A stretch of DNA of 38,876 bases, taken from contig JAFQLL010000065.1 in NCBI GenBank assembly GCA_017414645.1, forward strand, positions 1 to 38,876, in the 5' to 3' direction. A model generated the notes under the pieces. That model did not search any database. It was not told the origin of the DNA and saw nothing but the letters and a program-made list of their open reading frames with translations. The translations under genes were made by a program, and so were the position numbers. This DNA comes from Clostridia bacterium (lineage in GTDB: Bacteria > Bacillota > Clostridia > UMGS1883). Positions 26,339 to 34,315 of this stretch are shown piece after piece. The stretch's first letter is position 1, and each line of letters begins with the position of its first letter.

Positions 26339-27728
26339 CGCAAAGCCCTCCTTCCTCACAGGCAGCTGCTATGTTAAAAAGCAGTTGCTCACAAAATCGG
26401 TTTCCTATAAGCTGTGCGCCTATTGGCATGCCGTTTTCGTCTTTTCCGCAGGGAATACTTATTGCAGGCAAATCGGCAAGGCTTACAGCGGCAGTGCACC
26501 TATCCTTTTCGCACACCTTTCCACTGTCCTTCTTTTCGTTTATTTTGGGCACAACAGCAGGGCAAACAGGTGTTAAGAGTACGTGGAATTCTCCCAGAAG
26601 CGATTCAAGCTCGTTTCTGATAAGACTACGTGCAAGATTTGCCTTATTGTAGTAGAAATTATAGTTTTCGCCCGATAAAACCCGCGTGCCGAAAATTATG
26701 CGTTTTTTTACTTCATTGCCCAAGGCTTCGCTTCGGCTTTTTACACACAACTCCTCGAAGCTTTTGTATTCTTTACTCTTGTAACCAAAGCGCACACCGT
26801 CGTAGCGCGCAAGGTTACTTGATGCTTCCGCAGAGGATATTACATAATAAGCTGCAGTTGCATATTTAACACTTTTACAGCTGCATTCATTGACTATTGC
26901 GCCCATTTCTTCAAGCTTTTGCGCCATGGTGTAAACAGCCTTTTTCACACTATCGTCGGCATTTTCGAAAAATTCTTTAGGTAAGCCTATTTTAATATTT
27001 TTAACCTGCGGCTTTATATTAGCATAATAATTTTCTTTTTCACGTGTGCTGCTCGTTGCGTCCTTACTATCGCCCCCGGCAATGGCATCGGTTACAATTG
27101 CAAGGTCCTTAACGCAATTTGCCATGGGTCCTATGCAGTCAAGGCTTGAGGCAAAGGCTATCAGCCCATGCCTTGAAATTAGTGAATATGTGGGTTTCAA
27201 GGCATAAATGCCGCAGAATGCCGCAGGCTGACGTATGCTGCCGCCTGTGTCGGTACCTAAAGAAGCAAGTGCCATGCCTGCCTTTACCGCTGCTGCACTG
27301 CCGCCTGAGGAGCCTCCGGGCACATACAGGGTGTTATGGGGGTTTTTAGTTACATGAAAAGCGCTGCATAAGCTGTCGGAGCCCATACCGAATTCGTCCA
27401 TATTTGTTTTACCCGTTATGACCGCACCACATTTTTTAAGGCGTTCAACCACAGTTGCATCGTAGTCGGGCACAAAATTTTCGAGCATTCTGCTGCCTGC
27501 AGTTGTGCGCACGCCCTTTGTGCAGATATTGTCCTTAACGGCAATGGGAATGCCCCAAAGAGGCGAGCCTTCCACAGCTTCCTTTGGTATGCTCAGGTTT
27601 TCTGAGAGGGTTATATAGGCTTTAATATCTCCCTCCCGTTCATTTATTCTGCCCATAATCTCGCAGGCAAGCTCCGATGGTGAAATGCTTTTATTCTTAA
27701 TTAAAGCTGCTGCTTCGTAAATTTTCAT
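26331..27728 (-). CDS. gatA: Asp/Glu-tRNA amidotransferase subunit A
   Basis: A 465-residue amidase-signature protein that releases ammonia from glutamine. The catalytic triad is intact: Lys65 (IAVKDNICT), cis-Ser140 (GGSSGGSAAA) and nucleophile Ser164 (GTDTGGSIRQP), with the family spacing of 75 and 24 residues. It overlaps gatC by four bases and gatB by eight. Length is slightly under the usual 480-490 because the N-terminal and one internal loop are short. Confidence 0.97.
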   Translation of the reverse strand: MKIYEAAALIKNKSISPSELACEIMGRINEREGDIKAYITLSENLSIPKEAVEGSPLWGIPIAVKDNICTKGVRTTAGSRMLENFVPDYDATVVERLKKCGAVITGKTNMDEFGMGSDSLCSAFHVTKNPHNTLYVPGGSSGGSAAAVKAGMALASLGTDTGGSIRQPAAFCGIYALKPTYSLISRHGLIAFASSLDCIGPMANCVKDLAIVTDAIAGGDSKDATSSTREKENYYANIKPQVKNIKIGLPKEFFENADDSVKKAVYTMAQKLEEMGAIVNECSCKSVKYATAAYYVISSAEASSNLARYDGVRFGYKSKEYKSFEELCVKSRSEALGNEVKKRIIFGTRVLSGENYNFYYNKANLARSLIRNELESLLGEFHVLLTPVCPAVVPKINEKKDSGKVCEKDRCTAAVSLADLPAISIPCGKDENGMPIGAQLIGNRFCEQLLFNIAAACEEGGLCDV

Positions 27729-27946
27729 TCGCCCACCACCTTCGGCACAGTAATATAGCCATCTGTAATTTTCACATTACTTATTACAGGCTCGTCTTCA
27801 CGCAGGGTGGCACTTTTGCATTCTCTTTCACATTCACCCTCAAGCTCTGTTAAGACAGCAGCAATATCAAACATTTTTTCAATGTCTCTTTCAAGCAGAG
27901 TTATATCCGCAATGTCAAGCATTGCCATTTGTGCTGTTTTTTTCAT
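27725..27946 (-). CDS. gatC: Short Asp/Glu-tRNA amidotransferase subunit C
   Basis: A 73-residue GatC-like subunit, shorter than the usual 90-100. The AQMAMLDIADITLLERDIEKMFD helix pair near the N-terminus and the C-terminal LREDEPVIS...ITDGYITVPKVVGE pattern match GatC, which wraps around GatA and stabilises it. It is the first gene of gatC-gatA-gatB-phosphatase-Lrp, downstream of promoter 27998-28026, and overlaps gatA by four bases. An AAGGAG site precedes the ATG. Confidence 0.85.
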   Translation of the reverse strand: MKKTAQMAMLDIADITLLERDIEKMFDIAAVLTELEGECERECKSATLREDEPVISNVKITDGYITVPKVVGE

Positions 27947-27997
27947 TTTATGCTCCTTTTTAAGAAAAATTTCCGTTCACACATTAATATTTGCTTT

Positions 27998-28026
27998 ATT
28001 ATATCATTTAACCAAAAATTTTTCAA
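27998..28026 (-). promoter_or_regulatory. Sigma-A promoter of the gatCAB operon
   Basis: TTGAAA (28021-28026) and TATAAT (27998-28003) are 17 bases apart on the minus strand. The -35 hexamer lies directly behind the T run of the alr terminator. Confidence 0.85.
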
Positions 28027-28056
28027 CAAAAAAGGTAGAGCTTACACTCTACCTTT
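28027..28056 (-). terminator. Terminator of alr
   Basis: AAAGGTAGAG (28031-28040) pairs with CTCTACCTTT (28047-28056), followed by six T on the minus strand. It starts four bases after the downstream stop codon at 28060-28062, which marks the original end of the alr frame. Confidence 0.85.
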
Positions 28057-28128
28057 AAATTATTCGTTAATGTAAATTCTCGGCACACGGTCGCTTATTT
28101 TAAAAACCGGTTCGTAATTTATGGTGGC

Positions 28129-29142
28129 TTAAAGCGCGGCAATTTCCTCACAGGGAACCATTTCGTCAATAAGACCTACCGTATCGCCCACCTTTACATT
28201 AGGAATGTTTGTTACATCGACCATGAACTGGTCCATACAAACCCTGCCAACAATGGGTGCATAACAGCCGTTTATTGTTACTCTGCCACGATTGGAAAGC
28301 GCTCTGGGGTAGCCGTCGGCATAGCCCACAGGGATTGTTGCAATAACCCTTTCACTCTCGGTAACATGAGTTCTGCCGTAGCTTACCGAGGTGCCTGCAG
28401 GAACAGTTTTTACGTAAACAACGTGACTCTTAAGCTTTAAAGCAGGCTTAATACAGATATCGCCCACATCAGAGGAGGGCTTCAAGCCATATGTAATGAT
28501 GCCGCAGCGCACCATGTCAAGCCCCATGTGGGGCAAGTCGATTATTGCGGCACTGTTTGCAACGTGCTTTATTGGGATGTGAACCCCTTCCGCCTCAAGA
28601 GCCCTGGCAAAGTCGGAAAACAGCCTGAACTGCTCATTTGAAAAGCTTTTATCCTTTTCGTCTGCTGTGGCAAAATGAGTAAACAAGCCTTCTATTTTTA
28701 TCCCGTCCAGCGCAGCAATACGCTTTATGGTTTCCACGCTTTCCTTTGTAGGTGTAAAGCCGATTCTTCCCATGCCTGTGTCAACTGCAATGTGAGCTTT
28801 GCCTCCATGCTTTGCAAGAAGGAGCGCACTATCATAGTCGAAAATAGTTTGCTCAATGTCGTACTTTACCAATTCGCTGAAATATTCAGGCGATACATAG
28901 CCAAGTATAAGAATGGGTTTTGTAATACCCTCTTCTCTTAAAGCAATGGCCTCCTCAATGGTTGCAACGGCAAAATAGTCGGCAATGGAAGCTGCTGCAT
29001 GGGCAACCTTAATCGCACCGTGACCATATGCATTTGCCTTAATAACCACCAAAAGCTTTTTTCCTATATGCTCTTTTATTTTCGTCAGGTTGTGTCTTAT
29101 AGCATCAAGATCAACCTCGGCATACACTCTATGATATTTCAA
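28129..29142 (-). CDS. alr: Alanine racemase with premature stop
   Basis: A 337-codon frame of PLP-dependent alanine racemase, which makes D-alanine for peptidoglycan. The PLP lysine is in VVIKANAYGHG (Lys35), the second catalytic base in SVSYGRTHV (Tyr255), and the CMDQFMVDVTN motif is present. The frame ends at TAA 28129-28131, but the same frame continues for 22 more codons with the conserved C-terminal pattern (INYE, then RVPRIY) to a second TAA at 28060-28062, right before the terminator. So a single nonsense codon cuts off the end; expected full length is about 360 residues. The start is TTG with an AGG-type site; no in-frame ATG is close. It could be a recent lesion, a read-through site or a sequence error. 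Confidence 0.9.
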   Translation of the reverse strand: MKYHRVYAEVDLDAIRHNLTKIKEHIGKKLLVVIKANAYGHGAIKVAHAAASIADYFAVATIEEAIALREEGITKPILILGYVSPEYFSELVKYDIEQTIFDYDSALLLAKHGGKAHIAVDTGMGRIGFTPTKESVETIKRIAALDGIKIEGLFTHFATADEKDKSFSNEQFRLFSDFARALEAEGVHIPIKHVANSAAIIDLPHMGLDMVRCGIITYGLKPSSDVGDICIKPALKLKSHVVYVKTVPAGTSVSYGRTHVTESERVIATIPVGYADGYPRALSNRGRVTINGCYAPIVGRVCMDQFMVDVTNIPNVKVGDTVGLIDEMVPCEEIAAL

Positions 29143-29174
29143 GCTAATAACCTGCCTTTAATAAACTACTGACT

Positions 29175-29203
29175 ATTATAATACCATATTATGCTTTTTT
29201 CAA
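29175..29203 (-). promoter_or_regulatory. Sigma-A promoter of alr
   Basis: TTGAAA (29198-29203) and TATAAT (29175-29180) are 17 bases apart on the minus strand, 33 bases upstream of the TTG start codon. Confidence 0.85.
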
Positions 29204-29225
29204 GTGTTAAAGTGTATGGCAGCAC

Positions 29226-29253
29226 AAAAAAAGTCCCGTTGGGGACTTTTTTT
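29226..29253 (-). terminator. Terminator of the AbrB-type gene
   Basis: AAAAAAAGTCCC pairs with GGGACTTTTTTT around a short GTTG loop; the minus-strand tail is T-rich. The stem begins in the stop codon of the AbrB-type gene (29253-29255). Confidence 0.85.
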
Positions 29254-29525
29254 TAAAACATAACAGTATTTTTAATTTCAGCTACGCAGTCGGAGCATAT
29301 CGCTTTATCCTTAAAGGTTGCAAGCACGCCCTCCTTACCGCAGAAAGCACAGCCGGCAGCAAACTTTTTAAGAATAATTTTGTCGCCTTCAACATATATC
29401 TCAAGTAAATCCTTGTTGTCTTCAATGTCAAGAACTGTTCTGAGCTCCTTAGGGATAACAACTCTGCCGAGCTGGTCTACCTTTCTTGTAACGCCTGTAG
29501 CTTTTGCATCGTTCTTTTTAGCCAT
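29253..29525 (-). CDS. AbrB/SpoVT-type regulator with zinc knuckle
   Basis: A 90-residue protein. The N-terminal swapped-hairpin AbrB DNA-binding domain (TRKVDQLGRVVIPKELRTVL, residues 13-32) is followed by a C-terminal CAFC...CSDC knuckle (Cys 59, 62, 77, 80) that probably binds zinc. AbrB/SpoVT proteins are transition-state or sporulation regulators, fitting the adjacent spmAB genes. The ATG at 29525 has AGGAG 9 bases upstream; a TTG three codons earlier would touch the ribosome site and is rejected. It has its own strong promoter and terminator. Confidence 0.9.
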   Translation of the reverse strand: MAKKNDAKATGVTRKVDQLGRVVIPKELRTVLDIEDNKDLLEIYVEGDKIILKKFAAGCAFCGKEGVLATFKDKAICSDCVAEIKNTVMF

Positions 29526-29561
29526 AAATTTCAACTCCTAAATTTGTTTTTTCCTGCAATT

Positions 29562-29590
29562 AATATAACATTCGACAAATTAAAAGTCAA
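29562..29590 (-). promoter_or_regulatory. Sigma-A promoter of the AbrB-type gene
   Basis: TTGACT (29585-29590) and TATATT (29562-29567) are 17 bases apart on the minus strand, 37 bases upstream of the ATG. It diverges from spmA. Confidence 0.82.
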
Positions 29591-29673
29591 CCGAATTCCG
29601 AGCAATTAATGCATTTTTTGCCATTATGTAACAGCTTGTTTTCAATTTATTCATAATTTGGAGGTGGGGCCCT

Positions 29674-30255
29674 ATTTTAACCTATATCTGGTCATTTATG
29701 ATGCTTGCAGGAGTGTGTGTTATTGCATTTACTCAGGGTGGTGATGCCGCCGTAACCACATTAAATAACGGCATTGAAAAGGCATTTTCTCTTATACTTA
29801 CCCTTTGCCCTATTATGTGCTTTTACACGGGGCTTATGGAGATTGCAGAAATGACAGGCATCACAAAAATTATAGCGAAGCTTCTCTCGCCGGTTACCTC
29901 TCTTCTGTTTTCAAAAAAGGTGCAACACTCCCCTGCTATGGAGAAAATAAGCATGAATATGTCGGCAAACATTTTAGGCATGGGAAATGCCGCAACGCCC
30001 CTTGGCTTAGAGGCAATGAAAGAGCTCGATTCTTTAAACCCGAATCCCGAGGTTGCAAGCAAGGCAATGTGCATGTTCATTGTAATAAACACAGCTTCCA
30101 TTCAGCTTATTCCCTCCTCGGTAATTGCCTTAAGAAGTCAGTATGGCTCACTTTCGCCCTCTGACATAATGCTTCCCACAATAATTACCACCCTTTGCGC
30201 CTTTGTGATAGGCACATTTAGTGCAAAGCTTTGTGAAAGGTTCTTTTATGAATAA
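29674..30255 (+). CDS. spmA: Spore maturation protein SpmA, probable AUU start
   Basis: SpmA is a membrane protein of the nucleoside-recognition/Gate domain type needed, with SpmB, for spore core dehydration in Bacillus and Clostridium. Signature segments are NGIEKAFSLILTLCPIMCFYTGLMEIAE and MSANILGMGNAATPLGLEAM (quoted in parts); about five membrane helices. The first ATG is at 29698, but the strong GGAGGTG site (29660-29666) lies 31 bases before it. In frame, seven bases after that site, is ATT (29674), from which the frame reads LTYIWSF, matching the usual SpmA N-terminus (YIW). I therefore propose initiation at AUU, giving 193 residues; the ATG at 29698 (185 residues) is the conservative alternative. 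It overlaps spmB by 8 bases. Confidence 0.88.
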   Translation: MLTYIWSFMMLAGVCVIAFTQGGDAAVTTLNNGIEKAFSLILTLCPIMCFYTGLMEIAEMTGITKIIAKLLSPVTSLLFSKKVQHSPAMEKISMNMSANILGMGNAATPLGLEAMKELDSLNPNPEVASKAMCMFIVINTASIQLIPSSVIALRSQYGSLSPSDIMLPTIITTLCAFVIGTFSAKLCERFFYE

Positions 30256-30763
30256 TATTGCATCTCTTTTTCTTCCTGTTTTCATTGTGCTTGTTTTATC
30301 CTGGGCACTATTTAAGAAGGTTAATATCTTTTCTGCCTTTACAAAGGGTGGTGCCAAGGGGCTTTCCTGTATGGTGAGCATTGCCCCCTCGCTTATTGCC
30401 CTTGTGGTGGCAATTGAGCTTTTGTCGGCATCGGGGGTTTTAGGGGCATTTTCTTCTTTTTTTGCACCGTTATGCAAGCTTGTGGGAATCCCGAAAGAAA
30501 TATTGCCCCTTTCTTTAATGCGCAGTGTGTCGGGCAGTGGCTCAATGGCAATTTTCCGTGATATATTAGATGTACATACACCCGACAGCTACATTGGCAG
30601 AGTTGCATCGGTTATAATGGGAAGCACCGAAACAACCTTTTACACCTTAAGTGTGTATTTTGCCGCCACACGGGCAAGGGGCCTTCGTTACTGCGTGCCC
30701 TGCGCCCTTCTGGGCGATTTAACAGGAAGCATTGTAGGAAGCTTTATATGCCGTTATATTTAA
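30248..30763 (+). CDS. spmB: Spore maturation protein SpmB
   Basis: A 171-residue membrane protein, partner of SpmA. It has the SpmB signatures GGAKGLSCMVSIAPSLIALVVAIE (quoted in part), PKEILPLSLMRSVSGSGSMAIF (in part) and GSTETTFYTLSVYF, plus a closing GSFICRYI. The ATG at 30248 is preferred to an upstream ATG at 30221 because AAAGG lies 7 bases upstream and it matches the usual N-terminus. It overlaps the end of spmA by 8 bases, so translation is coupled. Convergent to glf across a bidirectional terminator. Confidence 0.95.
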   Translation: MNNIASLFLPVFIVLVLSWALFKKVNIFSAFTKGGAKGLSCMVSIAPSLIALVVAIELLSASGVLGAFSSFFAPLCKLVGIPKEILPLSLMRSVSGSGSMAIFRDILDVHTPDSYIGRVASVIMGSTETTFYTLSVYFAATRARGLRYCVPCALLGDLTGSIVGSFICRYI

Positions 30764-30766
30764 ATA

Positions 30767-30789
30767 GCGTGTCGATAAAGCCGACACGC
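30767..30789 (+). other. Hairpin after spmB
   Basis: GCGTGTCG pairs with CGACACGC around a 7-base loop, directly after the spmB stop codon. It lacks a T run, so it is more likely a 3'-end stability hairpin; true termination is at the next hairpin. Confidence 0.5.
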
Positions 30790-30815
30790 GCCAAAAATAG
30801 GTTTATTAATAGTCT

Positions 30816-30843
30816 AAAAGGAGCGGAAATATCCGCTCCTTTT
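30816..30843. terminator. Bidirectional terminator between spmB and glf
   Basis: AAAAGGAGCGGA pairs perfectly with TCCGCTCCTTTT around a 4-base loop. It ends two bases before the glf stop codon region and has A and T runs on both sides, so it can serve convergent spmB (+) and glf (-). Confidence 0.85.
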
Positions 30844-30844
30844 C

Positions 30845-31957
30845 TCAGTTTAGTTCTTCTTTTACGCACTCAAGTGCAGCTGCAATTACGTTGTGCATGT
30901 CAAAATATTTATACATGCCTAATCTTCCGCCGAAAATAACCTTTCTTTCGCTCTTTGCCTTTTCAAGATATTTTTGATAAAGAGCGTTGTTTTTGTCGTC
31001 GTTCATGGGGTAATAGGGCTCGTCGCCTCTTTGCCAGGTTGCAGGGTATTCTCTTGTGATTACTGTTTTTTTGTTTTCGGTTCCGTTCTGACACATGAAT
31101 TCAAAATGCTTGTGTTCAATTATTCTTGTGTAGGGAATTTCCTTTTCGGTGTAGTTTACAACAGCATTGCCCTGGTAGTTTTCACAGTCCAGAATTTCTG
31201 TTTCAAACCTTAATGAACGGTATTCAAGCTGACCGTAGCAATAGTCATAAAACTCGTCAATCATGCCTGTGAATACAACTTTATCGGCTAAGGAAAGATA
31301 CTCGTCCTTCTTGTCAAAGAAGTTTTCGTTGAGCCTTACCTCAACACCCTCCAGCATTTTTTCAACAATCTGTGTGTAGCCGCCAACAGGAATGCCCTGA
31401 TATTTATCGTTAAAGTAGTTGTTGTCGTACACAAAGCGCACAGGGAGCCTTTTTATGATAAAGCTGGGCAGGTCTTTACAGTCCTTCCCCCACTGCTTTG
31501 CTGTGTAGCCCTTTACAAGCTTTTCATAAATGTCGGTGCCAACCATGCTTATTGCCTGCTCTTCAAGGTTATTCGGTTCACCGATGCCCGCCTGTTTGAT
31601 TTGTTCTTCAATTTTTGCTTTAGCTTCGCCCGGGGTTTTCACACCCCACATTTTTGAAAAGGTATTCATGTTAAAGGGCAGATTATACATTTCGCCCTTA
31701 TAATTTGCCACAGGCTCGTTTGTGTAGCGGTTAAATTCACAAAAGGAATTAACATAGTCCCACACTTCTTTGTTGCTTGTGTGGAAAATATGTGCGCCGT
31801 ACTCATGCACCTGAATCCCTTCAACCTCTTTTGTGTAAATGTTACCGCCTATATGGCTTCGTTTATCTATAACAAGAACGCTCTTGCCTGCTTTTTTTGC
31901 CTCGTGTGCAAAAACAGCTCCGAACAAGCCTGCGCCTACAATGAGATAATCGTACAT
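30845..31957 (-). CDS. glf: UDP-galactopyranose mutase
   Basis: A 370-residue flavoenzyme converting UDP-galactopyranose to UDP-galactofuranose for surface glycans. It has the FAD Rossmann motif YLIVGAGLFGAVFAHEA (residues 4-20), the EYGAHIFHTSN segment (about 53-63), KQWGKDCKDLP (about 155-165, active-site region) and a C-terminal GRLGMYKYFDMHNVI (about 343-357). Length is normal. AGGAGG precedes the ATG by about 9 bases. It lies 39 bases after the GH43 gene without an intervening terminator, so the two may be co-transcribed. It implies galactofuranose in this organism's surface polymers. Confidence 0.96.
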   Translation of the reverse strand: MYDYLIVGAGLFGAVFAHEAKKAGKSVLVIDKRSHIGGNIYTKEVEGIQVHEYGAHIFHTSNKEVWDYVNSFCEFNRYTNEPVANYKGEMYNLPFNMNTFSKMWGVKTPGEAKAKIEEQIKQAGIGEPNNLEEQAISMVGTDIYEKLVKGYTAKQWGKDCKDLPSFIIKRLPVRFVYDNNYFNDKYQGIPVGGYTQIVEKMLEGVEVRLNENFFDKKDEYLSLADKVVFTGMIDEFYDYCYGQLEYRSLRFETEILDCENYQGNAVVNYTEKEIPYTRIIEHKHFEFMCQNGTENKKTVITREYPATWQRGDEPYYPMNDDKNNALYQKYLEKAKSERKVIFGGRLGMYKYFDMHNVIAAALECVKEELN

Positions 31958-31996
31958 TGGTTATCGCCTCCTGATTTATAATGCCATTTTACACCA

Positions 31997-34222
31997 TTAG
32001 GAGCGAGTTGTCAAATTTCCGTAGGAATTATAGAGCGAAAAAACGTCAACCTGTGAAAGGGCTCTGTCATAAATGCGCAGGTTGTCAATATACCCGTCAA
32101 AGCATTTGTCCCAGGGGTTTATGCCTAAGTAAAGCTTGCTGCCCTCACCAAAGCAAAGCTTGCTTACAGAGCCTGTCTGAACAGCGTAGCCGTCAACATA
32201 AAGCTTTACTGTAACACAGTCTTCCGTACCGCCAAAATAGTTTGTATCAAACACAATTGCCACCTGCTGCCACTTGCCTTCTTTTAAGGGCTTGTCCCAA
32301 ATAGCGTCGAGCCACTGCTCCTTTTGGGCATTACGTGACCAGGCAACGGTGTTTTTGCCTGTAAAGCTTGTAAGAGAAAACCAGCTTTCCGTATCGCCGG
32401 TAAAGCCTTTTGAAATTGCAATTATGGGCGTATAGGGCGATATTGTGTTCGGCTTTACGAAAAAGCTTAAAGTCATGTTTTCTTTTATATCTATGTTTTC
32501 AAACATAAGCCCCTTATTGTTGCCAAGCTTAATTGAGCCATTTTCAATTAAAGGCTTTTCGCCTTCAAGAGGCTTTGGGTCTTTACCTTTTTCAAAGCCT
32601 GCAACAGAGGCTTCTTCCGGAGAAATTTCTCTCTTGTCCGACTTAATGTCGTATTCTTTAGTGTTTTTCTTAACAGCCCAGATAGCATCGTTTTCACCGC
32701 CTGCAAGAGTGAAGGTCATTACCTCTTCACCGCTTTCAGAAAGCTGTTTAAAGAAGACACCTTTGTAGGTTACGCCATCAATATACATTGTGGCATATTT
32801 GCCATCTGCTCTCCACCTGCCACTTACAGCACCTTTAATTTTACCATCGCTTGTAAGGAACACCGTTTGCCCTTCTCGCACCTTTGAGCCTTCGCCAATG
32901 TAGTGACCATGGTTTATGTATTCGTACAAGCCTACAATGTCAGCATCGGTGTAGCCTTCGTCATTTATTTTGCTGCCCAGATAGCGCATGGGAGCCGCAA
33001 CAGGCCAGCCGTCCTCATTGATGAACATCTGATGCACACGCATCTGGAAAAAGTCTGTTCCTTTAAAGCGTGTGTGGTAAAAAACATAGCGCTCGCCATC
33101 ACTATCAACAAGGGCTGAGGAGTGACCGCCCGAGGTGTATGCCGCTGTGCTTTCGAATTTATAGTTGCCGAAAAGCTTATAGCCGTGCTCGTGGTGAACA
33201 TCGCCGTAAACTGCGCTGTTACCCATCATATCGGTAAAAGGACCTAAGGGGTTTTCGCTTCTGAACATTCTTATGTGGTAACCGCCGTCTGTGCCAAGCC
33301 ATTCGTAGCTTGTCTGCAGATAGAAATAGCCTGCTTCCTTGTCGTAGTAAATAAAGGGGCCTTCACCGGACCAGCCCTTACCCCCTGCAATATGGGTGCC
33401 GAAGTATCTATCAACCATGCGGCCATCGGCAGTTTTTTTGTCAAACCCCGGGTAAAGAAGGCTGCCGTCAAGCTCATTTATGGGAAGGGCAAAAATGCCG
33501 CCCGACCATGAGCCGTAGGTAAGGTAAAGCCTGCCTTTTTCGTCTTCATACACACAGGGGTCAATTGCGTTGGGATAGGTTATGTTGTTATAATCCTCAA
33601 TGCCCCAATCGTCCTTATAGGAGCAAACTCTTCCCTTTTCAATAAGCTCGTCGAGGTGGGTGTTGGTATACTTTTTGTTATGTGTGCTGTTTTCGTCCTT
33701 AGCGTTTATTTTTGTAAAGCCTGAATAAATAACGGTATCAACATATTCATAAACGCCGTCAATTTCCTTGGACACAGCTAAGCCTATACAGCTGCGCTTA
33801 TAGGTGGAGGATGCGCTGTAATACATCATGTAAGCGCCTCGTGAGCCGTCGGGCCACAAATACTTGGGGTTATAGTAAACATCGGGCGCCCATACTGCAA
33901 AGCCACCCTTACAGTCGCTATCGTCCTCACCCGCCCACTTGAAGGAGCCCTTCAAATTTTCGGAAAGGTTGCCGAAATGAACATTGCCCTCTCTTTTATA
34001 GCCGCGGGCAGTATGCTCCCAATTTATCAAATCATTGCTCTTTACGGTAGTAATGTGGCTGCCGAAGGCGTAATACTTACCCTCTGCAGTTTTGATTATG
34101 GAGGGGTCGTGTACCGAAACCTCTCTTATGTTTATGTTTTCTTTTTTCATTTCCGCACCTCCGCTTATTGCCGTTATTGGTAAAATGGTAAGCGAAAGCA
34201 GTATGCAAAATAGTTTTTTCAT
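31997..34222 (-). CDS. Secreted GH43 arabinanase with LamG domain
   Basis: A 741-residue secreted enzyme: signal peptide about 1-22; GH43 five-bladed propeller about 30-415 with the three catalytic carboxylates in VHDPS (Asp39), NAIDPCVY (Asp221) and SGEGPF (Glu287), and the structural His of HSSALVDSDG (about 367); a GH43 C-terminal beta domain (about 430-530, with YIDGVTYKGVFFKQL); and a LamG/concanavalin-like domain (about 555-735, with DGYIDNLRIYDRALS). The likely reaction is hydrolysis of alpha-1,5-arabinan from pectin side chains; a xylanolytic GH43 role is less likely. The ATG at 34222 is set by AGGAGTG upstream and the signal peptide. Confidence 0.88.
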   Translation of the reverse strand: MKKLFCILLSLTILPITAISGGAEMKKENINIREVSVHDPSIIKTAEGKYYAFGSHITTVKSNDLINWEHTARGYKREGNVHFGNLSENLKGSFKWAGEDDSDCKGGFAVWAPDVYYNPKYLWPDGSRGAYMMYYSASSTYKRSCIGLAVSKEIDGVYEYVDTVIYSGFTKINAKDENSTHNKKYTNTHLDELIEKGRVCSYKDDWGIEDYNNITYPNAIDPCVYEDEKGRLYLTYGSWSGGIFALPINELDGSLLYPGFDKKTADGRMVDRYFGTHIAGGKGWSGEGPFIYYDKEAGYFYLQTSYEWLGTDGGYHIRMFRSENPLGPFTDMMGNSAVYGDVHHEHGYKLFGNYKFESTAAYTSGGHSSALVDSDGERYVFYHTRFKGTDFFQMRVHQMFINEDGWPVAAPMRYLGSKINDEGYTDADIVGLYEYINHGHYIGEGSKVREGQTVFLTSDGKIKGAVSGRWRADGKYATMYIDGVTYKGVFFKQLSESGEEVMTFTLAGGENDAIWAVKKNTKEYDIKSDKREISPEEASVAGFEKGKDPKPLEGEKPLIENGSIKLGNNKGLMFENIDIKENMTLSFFVKPNTISPYTPIIAISKGFTGDTESWFSLTSFTGKNTVAWSRNAQKEQWLDAIWDKPLKEGKWQQVAIVFDTNYFGGTEDCVTVKLYVDGYAVQTGSVSKLCFGEGSKLYLGINPWDKCFDGYIDNLRIYDRALSQVDVFSLYNSYGNLTTRS

Positions 34223-34248
34223 TTTCTCACTCCTAACCTTATATTTCA

Positions 34249-34276
34249 ATTATACCATTAATAAGCGAAAATACAA
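34249..34276 (-). promoter_or_regulatory. Promoter of the GH43-glf unit
   Basis: TATAAT (34249-34254) with TTGTAT (34271-34276) 16 bases upstream on the minus strand; 27 bases before the ATG. Confidence 0.65.
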
Positions 34277-34279
34277 GAA

Positions 34280-34311
34280 AAAAACAGACAGATTTCCATC
34301 TGTCTGTTTTT
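34280..34311 (-). terminator. Terminator of the acidic membrane protein gene
   Basis: AAAAACAGACAGAT pairs with ATCTGTCTGTTTTT around a 4-base loop, followed by a T-rich tail, directly after the stop codon at 34316-34318. Confidence 0.85.
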
Positions 34312-34315
34312 GGTC

